A stretch of DNA of 24,926 bases from Porphyromonadaceae bacterium UBA3327 (GTDB lineage: Bacteria > Bacteroidota > Bacteroidia > Bacteroidales > Muribaculaceae), in the NCBI GenBank assembly GCA_002361155.1, contig DERZ01000002.1, positions 1,472 through 26,397 on the forward strand. The letters are read 5' to 3'. Every line of letters starts with the position of its first letter. Positions within the stretch are counted from its first letter, which is position 1. The position numbers and the translations under genes were made by a program. Below, piece after piece: positions 1-6,147 of the stretch. A model generated the notes under the pieces. That model did not search any database. It saw nothing but the letters and a program-made list of their open reading frames with translations, and was not told the DNA's origin.

Positions 1-780
1 GAGGTCCTTCATCGGCCAGTTGTAACCCATGTCGAAGCCATTTTTCTGTAACTCCGGCTTGCTGGCCTCCGCAAGCATGAAGACATCGGATTTCGCGCTC
101 TCGAGCTGCGGACGGGCCTCATCCCAGAAATCCGTGGGCACTTCTCCGGCCACATCGCAGCGGAAACCGTCCACGTCCACCTCCGAGAGCCAGAACTTCA
201 TGGCGTCGATCATTCCTTTTCTCATTTCCGGGTTCGAGTAGTCGAACACGTAGACGTCCGTCCAGTCGTAGAGGCCGACCATGTTTCCGAGAGAATCCTT
301 CTTGTACCAGTCGGGATGCTCCGTGATCCATTTGTTGTCGCGTCCCGAATGGTTGGGCACCCAGTCGAGGATCACCTTCATGCCCTGGGCGTGTGCATCC
401 CTGACCATCTCCTTGAATTGGTCGATGGTGCCGAACTCCGGATTCAGAGCCTTATAGTCGGCCACGGCATAGTAGCTGCCGAGGATTCCCTTGCGTCCCT
501 TCTTGCTGATGGGGTGCACAGGCATCATCCAGAGGATGTCCACGCCGAGTTCCTTGAGCCTGGGAAGGTGCTGCGCGAAAGCGTTGACCGAGCCGGAATC
601 GGTGTACTGGCGGAGATTCACCTCATAAATAACTGCGTTGCGGCTCCATTCCGGGTGTTTGACGGAAGTGAAGGTGGAGTCGCGTTCCACAGGCGCCTCT
701 CTGTTGACGTTCCCTTTTCCGCTGCATGCGGAGACCAGAAGTGCCCCCGTTAATCCGAGGACAGAAAGAATTCTTTTCAT
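1..780 (-). CDS. GH13 alpha-amylase-family lipoprotein, N-terminal 260 aa (cut by window edge)
   Basis: Alpha-glucan hydrolase of glycoside hydrolase family 13; the frame is open from the ATG at 780 to base 1, so the C-terminal part lies outside. Residues 1-19 form a lipoprotein signal with lipobox LVSAC (Cys19). The residues after Cys19 (SGKGN) lack an acidic surface-export signal, so a periplasm-facing anchor is more likely than the cell surface (inference). The (beta/alpha)8 barrel begins near residue 45. Conserved region DWVPNH is at 139-144, GFRCD at 205-209 with nucleophile Asp209, and the general acid lies in MLAEAS (Glu238). The third catalytic Asp is beyond the edge. It sits 55 bp downstream of the yeiH stop on the same strand and may be cotranscribed. 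No SusC/SusD genes are visible, and exact specificity cannot be told. Confidence 0.9.
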   Translation of the reverse strand, partial: MKRILSVLGLTGALLVSACSGKGNVNREAPVERDSTFTSVKHPEWSRNAVIYEVNLRQYTDSGSVNAFAQHLPRLKELGVDILWMMPVHPISKKGRKGILGSYYAVADYKALNPEFGTIDQFKEMVRDAHAQGMKVILDWVPNHSGRDNKWITEHPDWYKKDSLGNMVGLYDWTDVYVFDYSNPEMRKGMIDAMKFWLSEVDVDGFRCDVAGEVPTDFWDEARPQLESAKSDVFMLAEASKPELQKNGFDMGYNWPMKDL

Positions 781-835
781 GTCGATACACTATTCGTTAT
801 TGATTGTCAATGATGGATTATGAGATACCCGGTAG

Positions 836-1876
836 TCAGTTGAATAGTGGAGTGACATACCGGGCGAGGAGGTAACCTCCGCTTATGAGCCATACGCAGA
901 GTATGCCAGCGAGAAGGAACGGCTTCGCACCAGCCTTCTTGAATTTGTCGAAGCTGGTTTCCGCTCCGAGAGCAGCCATTGCCATTGTGAGCAGGAAGGT
1001 GTCGAACTGATTGATCCATTCCACCACGACTCCCGGGATCAGGTCGAGGGAATTGAATCCGATTACTGCGAGGAATCCGATGGCGAACCATGGCACAGCC
1101 ACTTTCCCTTTCTTTCCGTCGGCTCCCGCACCTGCGCTTCTCTTGGCGCGCGCCGCGATCCACCAGCTCAGAATAAGCAGCACCGGAACCAGTGTCATCA
1201 CACGAATCATCTTGACTATGATGGAAATGTCGGCGATTTCGCCACCCATGGCGTTGCCGGCTCCCACAGCGTGGGCTACCTCATGCAGCGTCGAACCGGA
1301 ATAGATGCCCATCTGTTCCGGAGTAAGCTCCAGAATGCCGGTGCGGTAAGCTACCGGGTAGAGGAACATCAGCAATGTTCCGAAAATCACCACCGTCGCC
1401 ACAGCCACTGCAGTCTTGTACGGTTTGGTACGCATTGTGGCCTCCGCGCCAAGCACCGCCGCCGCTCCGCAGATGCCGGAACCGATCGAAGTCAGCAACG
1501 CCGTTTCGCGGTCCATCTTGAGAAGCCGTCCTATCCAGACTCCGCCCAATATGGTGACTGTCACGATGATGGTGTCGATCACGATGGCCGCTAATCCGAC
1601 ATCCGCCACATTCTGCAGCGTGAGACGGAATCCATAGAGAATTATGCCGAGTCGGAGTATGCGTTTCGAACAGTACTGAATGCCAGGAGTCCATGTGGCC
1701 GGGAGATTCATTCTCAATGTGTTGGCATAAATCATACCAAGGATGATACCGATAATCATCGGAGAGAAGGAAATCTCGCGGAAAAAATTCCATTCGCCTA
1801 TATAGAATGACGCGCAGGCGAAAAGCGCCATGAGAAAAATGCCGTTGAGTTTGCCGGCCTTTGCTTCTTGAATCAT
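836..1876 (-). CDS. YeiH/UPF0324-family putative sulfate exporter
   Basis: Integral inner-membrane protein of 346 aa, matching the YeiH family (Pfam Cons_hypoth698), whose members are annotated as putative sulfate exporters on limited evidence. About ten hydrophobic segments alternate with short loops. Family-like stretches include SPMIIGIILGMIYAN (about 38-52), the glycine-rich SIGSGICGAAAVLGAE (about 150-165), and STLHEVAHAVGAG (about 215-227) with polar residues inside a membrane region. A Lys/Gly-rich loop (about 269-282) precedes the last four segments. The start at 1876 gives MIQEAKAGKLNG just before the first membrane segment. Upstream is an unusually long leader of about 160 nt and a promoter shared divergently with purT. 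No LysR-type regulator is adjacent. The family call is firm; the substrate is not established. Confidence 0.88.
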   Translation of the reverse strand: MIQEAKAGKLNGIFLMALFACASFYIGEWNFFREISFSPMIIGIILGMIYANTLRMNLPATWTPGIQYCSKRILRLGIILYGFRLTLQNVADVGLAAIVIDTIIVTVTILGGVWIGRLLKMDRETALLTSIGSGICGAAAVLGAEATMRTKPYKTAVAVATVVIFGTLLMFLYPVAYRTGILELTPEQMGIYSGSTLHEVAHAVGAGNAMGGEIADISIIVKMIRVMTLVPVLLILSWWIAARAKRSAGAGADGKKGKVAVPWFAIGFLAVIGFNSLDLIPGVVVEWINQFDTFLLTMAMAALGAETSFDKFKKAGAKPFLLAGILCVWLISGGYLLARYVTPLFN

Positions 1877-2040
1877 CTGTATGTATTTTAATCCAGTTCC
1901 GGATTTTTCCGAAACTTGCAGTTTTTATGGGCTAAGAGTACTGTATGTGTTGTTGTTGGTTACAAATCCACAAAAGGATTTGCGCTCCTGATTTCTTTAT
2001 AGTAACGCTCATTCGGGTATTTCTGTGTGTAAAAATATAT
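1877..2040 (-). promoter_or_regulatory. Long structured 5' leader of the yeiH gene
   Basis: This 164-nt gap has no credible gene. If the -7 box at 2042-2049 is used, the yeiH mRNA begins near 2037 and carries about 160 nt of leader. Two perfect or wobble-only hairpins are visible. One pairs 1963-1969 with 1976-1982 (CAAATCC/GGATTTG, 6-nt loop). The other pairs 1896-1902 with 1909-1915 (7 bp, one G-U in the RNA, 6-nt loop). They are joined by an unpaired ACAAC-rich stretch. I do not recognise it as a known riboswitch class. Structure is seen; regulatory function is inferred. Confidence 0.35.
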
Positions 2041-2079
2041 GCAAATTTAGTAAAATAGCGCGATTTTACGTAATTTTGC
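2041..2079. promoter_or_regulatory. Symmetric divergent promoter/operator between yeiH and purT
   Basis: Two Bacteroidetes -7 boxes face outward: TAAATTTG on the minus strand (2042-2049) towards yeiH and TAATTTTG on the plus strand (2071-2078) towards purT. Between them lies an inverted repeat, GTAAAAT (2050-2056) and ATTTTAC (2063-2069), around a GCGC centre. The outer 9-mers 2041-2049 and 2071-2079 also mirror each other at 8 of 9 positions, so the whole 39 bp is nearly dyad-symmetric apart from one extra base (2070). Good -33 TTTG boxes are absent on both sides. The purT leader would be about 24 nt and A-rich. Boxes are seen; use as promoter and operator is inferred. Confidence 0.55.
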
Positions 2080-2106
2080 AAAAAACAAAAAAATTTTAAA
2101 AACGAC

Positions 2107-3291
2107 ATGCTTGAAATCGGAACCCCATTCTCGGCCGCCGGGAAGAAGGCTCTGCTGCTCGGAAGCGGCGAGCTTGGAAAAGAAGTGACAATTGAACTGC
2201 AGCGTTATGGAGTGGTAGTGGTCGCGCTCGACAAATATGCCGGAGCGCCCGCCATGCATGTGGCAGACAAGGCCATAACGGTGTCGATGCTTGACGGTGA
2301 CGCCATCCGCCGGATAGTGGAGGAGGAACGTCCGGACTATATCATTCCGGAAATCGAGGCCATCGCCACCCCCACGCTGATAGCTCTTGAGAAGGAGGGA
2401 TGGAACGTGGTGCCCACTGCTGCCGCCACATTCACAACCATGAACCGCCGGGAGATCCGCACGCTTGCCGCCGAGAAACTCGGACTGCCCACGTCGAGTT
2501 ACCGCTTTGCCCGTACGGAAGAGGAATACCGTGCCGCCGTTGCCGAAATAGGATTCCCTTGTGTGGTCAAACCTGTGATGAGTTCCAGCGGCCACGGCCA
2601 GAGTCTGGTGAAGAATCCTGACGGTGTAGAGTCTGCATGGCGCGAGGCGCAGGAAGGCGGCCGTGCCGGACAAGGTGAGGTGATCGTGGAGGGTTTCGTG
2701 GATTTCGACTATGAAATCACACTCCTCACCGTGCGCCATATCGGAGGCACATCTTTCTGCGAACCAATCGGACACTATCAGGAGAACGGCGACTACCGCC
2801 GCAGCTGGCAGCCGCAACCCATGAGTCCGGTGGCTCTGGAGAAGTCGCGCGAGGTGGCCCGCAAGATCACGGACGCGCTCGGCGGACGTGGTATATTCGG
2901 GGTAGAACTCTTCATCAAGGGAGATGATGTGATTTTCTCTGAAGTCTCCCCGCGCCCGCATGACACCGGCATGGTCACCATGATCTCGCAGCACCTCTCT
3001 GAATTCGCTCTTCACGTCCGCGCGCTGCTCGGTCTTCCCATTCCTGAAATCCGCTTCTACGGTCCGTCGGCATCCCGCGCGCTGCTTGCCGAAGGCGACT
3101 CACGCGACATCCGCTTCTCCGGCATGGAGGAGGCTCTGGCCCTCCCCGGAACCGACATGCGTATATTCGGCAAGCCCGAAGTGCGGGGCCATCGTCGCAT
3201 GGGTGTGATGCTTGCCACCGCCGCCACAGTGGAGGAGGCATGCGCCAAGGCCGAGGAGGCAGCATCGAAGATCCGCATCGAATGCCGATGA
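2107..3291 (+). CDS. purT: Formate-dependent phosphoribosylglycinamide formyltransferase (GAR transformylase 2)
   Basis: ATP-grasp enzyme of 394 aa (E. coli PurT is 392) that converts GAR, formate and ATP to FGAR, the third step of de novo purine synthesis, without folate. The N-terminal fold carries the glycine-rich GSGELGKE (about 19-26). The PEIEAIAT segment (about 80) is typical of PurT. The ATP-grasp lid [15 protein letters not shown] is near 155-170, and the metal/ATP-binding [17 protein letters not shown] is near 275-292. The ATG at 2107 lies about 24 nt beyond a likely start site (box 2071-2078), in an A-rich leader. It is separate from the large purine operon starting 9 kb away and on the opposite strand, so it can be controlled independently. 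Its formate need fits the FNT-family protein at 5557. Confidence 0.96.
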   Translation: MLEIGTPFSAAGKKALLLGSGELGKEVTIELQRYGVVVVALDKYAGAPAMHVADKAITVSMLDGDAIRRIVEEERPDYIIPEIEAIATPTLIALEKEGWNVVPTAAATFTTMNRREIRTLAAEKLGLPTSSYRFARTEEEYRAAVAEIGFPCVVKPVMSSSGHGQSLVKNPDGVESAWREAQEGGRAGQGEVIVEGFVDFDYEITLLTVRHIGGTSFCEPIGHYQENGDYRRSWQPQPMSPVALEKSREVARKITDALGGRGIFGVELFIKGDDVIFSEVSPRPHDTGMVTMISQHLSEFALHVRALLGLPIPEIRFYGPSASRALLAEGDSRDIRFSGMEEALALPGTDMRIFGKPEVRGHRRMGVMLATAATVEEACAKAEEAASKIRIECR

Positions 3292-3379
3292 ACATGGACT
3301 GCGGGAGGCTGTGTGCCTGAACCGCGTGGGTGCGGACTGTGTTTTAAGAATAAATAGAAACCCCATAAAACATCACGCC

Positions 3380-3751
3380 ATGAAAAAGACGCTGACAGCA
3401 CTGCTGTGCTCACTGTTTTTGCTTGCGCCGTGCTCCGTGGCGCAGACATTCACCTTCGAGACTGGACGCAACGGAACAGGAATCGTGTTCGGAACCGACG
3501 GACACTCCTCCGGAGTCGGTGTGACCACTCCTTACTTCCGGACCACATATTCCAACGGCTATTACGATGCTTCCGGCTACTGGCATCCCCATAGGAAGCA
3601 TCACAAGCACAACAAGAGTTGCAAGAATTACCGCAAGGCAGAGAAGAAATACTACAAGCAACGCGGCAAAGCCTACAAACACCACCAAAAGGCCGTCCGT
3701 AAGGCCCGCAAAGCCTACTACAAGGAGATGCGGAAGGCATACCGCGATTAG
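3380..3751 (+). CDS. Small exported, strongly basic protein of unknown function
   Basis: Predicted 123-aa protein that I do not recognise. The frame stays open upstream, but ATG 3380 begins a classic signal peptide, MKKTLTALLCSLFLLAPCSVAQ, probably cut after Ala21; the Pro before Cys18 argues against a lipobox. Residues 22-68 are Gly/Thr/Ser/Tyr-rich. Residues 69-123 are extreme: 29 of 55 are Lys, Arg or His and 7 are Tyr, against 3 acidic, with a His cluster at 69-77 and recurring K-A-Y / R-K-A units suggesting a charged helix. It starts 88 bp after purT with no clear promoter between, and is followed by a strong hairpin, so it may end the purT transcript. Binding of an anion, metal, nucleic acid or envelope polymer is possible but unproven. 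Confidence 0.75.
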   Translation: MKKTLTALLCSLFLLAPCSVAQTFTFETGRNGTGIVFGTDGHSSGVGVTTPYFRTTYSNGYYDASGYWHPHRKHHKHNKSCKNYRKAEKKYYKQRGKAYKHHQKAVRKARKAYYKEMRKAYRD

Positions 3752-3776
3752 TATGACGATGATGATTGAATAAAGT

Positions 3777-3819
3777 AAAAATGCGTCCGGATTCAGAAAT
3801 AGAATCCGGACGCATTTTT
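3777..3819. terminator. Bidirectional intrinsic terminator after the small basic protein gene
   Basis: Perfect 18-bp inverted repeat: 3777-3794 pairs with 3802-3819 around a 7-nt loop. The arms carry A5 at the left end and T5 at the right end, so either strand would give a hairpin followed by a U-run. It lies 26 bp past the stop at 3751 and would end plus-strand transcription from purT and the small gene. It could also catch minus-strand read-through from tnaA. Confidence 0.85.
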
Positions 3820-3834
3820 AAAGTTTTATTGGAT

Positions 3835-3949
3835 GTAAGATACGGCTATTTTATCAGGATACAACCATCCGCGATAGTGCATTGACAATGCAACGGATCC
3901 TGTTGTACTTACAAAGAACGCTGCCGCAGGTGTCCGCGGCAGCGTTTTT
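3835..3949 (+). ncRNA. Candidate small structured RNA with its own terminator
   Basis: The gap 3752-3999 has no gene, yet 3835-3912 folds as a nested long-range stem on paper. GTAAG 3835-3839 pairs with 3908-3912, TACAAC 3860-3865 with 3902-3907, ATCCG 3867-3871 with 3894-3898, and TGCATT 3878-3883 with 3887-3892. A 20-nt bulge (3840-3859) sits on the left side. A GC-rich terminator with a plus-strand T-run follows at once. The upstream hairpin at 3777-3819 has already ended the gene before it, so a second plus-strand terminator needs another transcript. No convincing promoter is seen. Could also be a relic or a structured 3' end. Confidence 0.28.
3917..3949 (+). terminator. GC-rich intrinsic terminator, plus-strand orientation
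   Basis: An 11-bp perfect stem pairs 3917-3927 with 3936-3946 across an 8-nt loop and runs into T5 at 3945-3949. On the minus strand the stem is followed only by a weak T-poor tail, so it suits plus-strand transcripts better, though it may also slow tnaA read-through (tnaA ends at 4000). Confidence 0.7.
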
Positions 3950-3999
3950 CTATCGGGTCAGGCCGGAAAGGTCTGACTCTGAATTTTTTGAATGTGGTC

Positions 4000-5376
4000 T
4001 TATCCGAGGGGTTCGAGCTGTACGGTGAAGTGGCGCATCAGTTCGGCCTCCCAGGTGATCTTCACACCGCGGGTGATTTCGTTGCGGCGGTCATACACGT
4101 TCTTGAGAGCGGCCGCGATCACATCCATGTGGTTGTTGGTGTAGGTGCGGCGGCAGATGCAGAGACGCAGGAAGTCGTTACCAGTGAAGCGGTTCTCGCG
4201 GGTGACGGGATCACGGTCGGCGAGAAGGTAACCGATCTCGCAGCCACGTACGCCGGCTTCGAGATAGAGCTCCATGGTGAGACGCTGTGCGGGGAACTCC
4301 TCCTTGGGGATGCGGTCGAGCACCTTGTCGGCGTCGATGAAGAGGGCGTGACCGCCCACGGGACGCTGATAGGGGATGCCGTACTCGTCGAGCTTGGCTG
4401 CGAGGTATTCAACCTGCTTGATGCGGGTCTGGAGCATATCGAACTCGGTGTTCTCGTCAAGACCTACGGAGAGGGCGGCCATGTCGCGGCCGTTCATGCC
4501 GCCGTAGGTGAGGAAGCCTTCGAAAGGAATCACGAAGCGCTTCGCGCCCTCGTAGATGTCCTCCCAGCGGGTTGCGATGAATCCTCCCATGTTGACCAGA
4601 CCGTCCTTCTTCGACGACATTGTCATGATGTCGGCCAGAGAGAACATCTCCTTGCAGATCTCCTTGATGGTGGCATCCTTGTACTGCGGGTCGCGCATCT
4701 TGATGAAGTATGCGTTCTCGGCGAAGCGGGCCGAGTCGAAAACGACGCGCTTGTTGTACTTGTCGGCGATCTTGCGCACGCCGCGGAGGTTGTCCATCGA
4801 AACGGGCTGTCCGCCGGCAGTGTTGTTTGTGATCGTCACGATGATGAAAGGTATCTTGTCGGCATTCTCGGCAAGGCATTTCTCAAGCTTGTCGAGATCC
4901 ACGTTGCCCTTGAAGGGCACTTCGAGCTGGGTGTCCTTTGCCTCGTCGACGGTGCAGTCTACAGCGAAAGCCTTGCGGCTCTCGATGTGACCCTTGGTGG
5001 TGTCGAAGTGAGAGTTGCCCGGAACGATGTCGCCTTCCTTCACGAGGTGGGAGAAAAGCACGTTCTCGGCAGCGCGGCCCTGGTGGGTGGGGATCACATA
5101 CTCGAAGCCTGTGATGCGGGTGATAGTATCCTTCAGCTCATAGAAAGAGCGTGCACCTGCGTAGCTCTCGTCTCCGGTCATCATCGCCGCCCACTGGCGG
5201 TCGCTCATCGCGCCTGTACCCGAGTCGGTGATACAGTCGATGTAAACCTGATCCGAACGGAGCATGAATACATTGTATTTGGCTTCTTTAAGCCACTGCT
5301 CGCGCTCTTCGCGGGTACTCTTCTTGATGGGTTCGACCATCTTGATTTTCCATGATTCTGCAAAAGGTAATTCCAT
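4000..5376 (-). CDS. tnaA: Tryptophanase (tryptophan indole-lyase)
   Basis: PLP enzyme of 458 aa in the beta-eliminating lyase family, cleaving L-tryptophan to indole, pyruvate and ammonia in the cytoplasm. The PLP lysine is the second Lys of MSSKKDGLVNMGG (Lys257). The PTHQGRAAEN phosphate-binding loop is at 96-105. Tyrosine phenol-lyase is the close alternative. The residues that distinguish the two in the known enzymes favour tryptophanase: FDTT with Asp125 where TPL has Thr, EIG with Ile381 where TPL has Arg, and RHFT with His449 where TPL has Phe-type context. The ATG at 5376 lies 107 bp from a consensus promoter (5483-5513). Divergent from the FNT gene. No Trp-containing TnaC leader peptide is visible, so classical tna attenuation is not supported. 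Confidence 0.93.
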   Translation of the reverse strand: MELPFAESWKIKMVEPIKKSTREEREQWLKEAKYNVFMLRSDQVYIDCITDSGTGAMSDRQWAAMMTGDESYAGARSFYELKDTITRITGFEYVIPTHQGRAAENVLFSHLVKEGDIVPGNSHFDTTKGHIESRKAFAVDCTVDEAKDTQLEVPFKGNVDLDKLEKCLAENADKIPFIIVTITNNTAGGQPVSMDNLRGVRKIADKYNKRVVFDSARFAENAYFIKMRDPQYKDATIKEICKEMFSLADIMTMSSKKDGLVNMGGFIATRWEDIYEGAKRFVIPFEGFLTYGGMNGRDMAALSVGLDENTEFDMLQTRIKQVEYLAAKLDEYGIPYQRPVGGHALFIDADKVLDRIPKEEFPAQRLTMELYLEAGVRGCEIGYLLADRDPVTRENRFTGNDFLRLCICRRTYTNNHMDVIAAALKNVYDRRNEITRGVKITWEAELMRHFTVQLEPLG

Positions 5377-5412
5377 GGTTGTTGTTTTTATGTTTTTTTG
5401 TTGAGGTTGTTG

Positions 5413-5472
5413 TTATATCCGTTGTTGTCTTTGGTGCCGTGACGGTGATGTCACGGTTTTGAAGTATGTCAT
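5413..5472 (-). promoter_or_regulatory. tnaA leader with 7-bp hairpin and a possible 19-codon upstream ORF
   Basis: In the predicted tnaA leader, 5437-5443 (CCGTGAC) pairs with 5450-5456 (GTCACGG) across a 6-nt loop. An ATG at 5472, only a few bases after the expected start of transcription, opens a 19-codon frame ending at 5413 that spans this hairpin. It has no Trp codon, so it is not TnaC-like. A chance ORF is quite possible. Confidence 0.2.
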
Positions 5473-5482
5473 CAATTTTGTG

Positions 5483-5513
5483 CAAAAATAACTCAAATTT
5501 TTCAATATGCAAA
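5483..5513 (-). promoter_or_regulatory. tnaA promoter, Bacteroidetes type
   Basis: Read on the minus strand, TTTG (5510-5513), exactly 19 bp, then TATTTTTG (5483-5490): a full match to TTTG-N19-TAnnTTTG. Transcription would start near 5478 and give a leader of about 100 nt before the ATG at 5376. Confidence 0.7.
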
Positions 5514-5544
5514 AAATAATCGCTTTTTTTACACGGGAAAATGT

Positions 5545-5552
5545 TAATTTTG
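5545..5552 (+). promoter_or_regulatory. -7 box directly before the FNT-family gene
   Basis: TAATTTTG matches TAnnTTTG. Its last base is only 4 bases from the ATG at 5557, so the mRNA would begin at or next to the start codon. No good TTTG lies 19-21 bp upstream (the place holds a T-run). Confidence 0.5.
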
Positions 5553-5556
5553 CGGC

Positions 5557-6147
5557 ATGAATCAGAAAGACATCATCAAGGGGGTCCTTGCCGGGATTTG
5601 TATCTCGTTCGGCGGGACGATATATCTCCGTGTCGGCGGTGTGGCCGGGGCGGTGTTGTTTGCGTTCGGTCTGATCGCCGTGATCACATCGGGGCTGAAT
5701 CTCTTCACAGGCAAGTCGCAGTTTGTCTGGGGGCGTGAGGGGCGCTACGGATGGCTGCTCGCGATGTTGCTTTGGAACATTGTCGGGTGTCTTGCCCTTG
5801 CCCTGGCGATCAACACGCCTGCCACCTGCAGCGCGGCCGAGGGCATTCTCGACATGCGTTTCGCCTCCGGACCGCTCCGCTGCGGACTTCTTTCGGTGGG
5901 ATGCGGATTCATCATGACTCTCGCGGTTCAGAACGCCGCCAAGGGACACTGGCTCCCGCTTCTGTTCGGAATCCCCGCCTTTATCCTCTGCGGATTGCCA
6001 CACTGTGTGGCCGACGCCTTCTACATCTGTTGCCTTTCGCCAGATTATATATCCGGCCACTGGGCCGACCTGCTGGCGTTCTACCCCTCGATAGTGCTCG
6101 GCAACTATCTCGGCTGCAACGCCTACCGGCTCACTGCTTCGTCTTGA
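5557..6147 (+). CDS. Short formate/nitrite transporter (FNT) family protein
   Basis: Inner-membrane protein of 196 aa resembling the FNT family (FocA/NirC), channels for formate, nitrite or hydrosulfide. Classic members are about 260-285 aa, so this is a compact form. About six hydrophobic segments are seen. Family-like points are SGLNLFTGKSQFV (45-57), comparable to the ELFTGN loop, and GLPHCVADAFYI (146-157), where His149 matches the central pore His of FocA in GFEHSVANMF. The ATG at 5557 is the only plausible start: the next in-frame Met is residue 100. Its 3' end overlaps the 3' end of fbp by 17 bp. Divergent from tnaA. Formate is an attractive substrate given PurT at 2107, but nitrite or another small anion is equally open. 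Confidence 0.75.
   Translation: MNQKDIIKGVLAGICISFGGTIYLRVGGVAGAVLFAFGLIAVITSGLNLFTGKSQFVWGREGRYGWLLAMLLWNIVGCLALALAINTPATCSAAEGILDMRFASGPLRCGLLSVGCGFIMTLAVQNAAKGHWLPLLFGIPAFILCGLPHCVADAFYICCLSPDYISGHWADLLAFYPSIVLGNYLGCNAYRLTASS

Noticed and set aside
2047..3015. 322-codon minus-strand frame opposite purT
   Set aside because: Antisense to PurT motifs and running through the divergent promoter; not a plausible gene.
3212..3379. Upstream in-frame extension of the small basic protein
   Set aside because: It overlaps the 3' end of purT in another frame, and the signal peptide begins at ATG 3380.
3988..5355. 455-codon open frame on the plus strand opposite tnaA
   Set aside because: It lies wholly antisense to an unmistakable tryptophanase. 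Its composition (Val/His/Glu-rich, no motif) is that of a shadow frame made by GC-biased codon use.
4000..5376. Tyrosine phenol-lyase as identity of the lyase
   Set aside because: Asp125, Ile381 and His449 match tryptophanase; TPL would have Thr, Arg and a different residue at these places.
5413..6060. 215-codon minus-strand frame opposite the FNT gene
   Set aside because: Antisense to the FNT protein and crossing both tnaA and FNT promoters. Only its last 19 codons are discussed, as a possible leader ORF.
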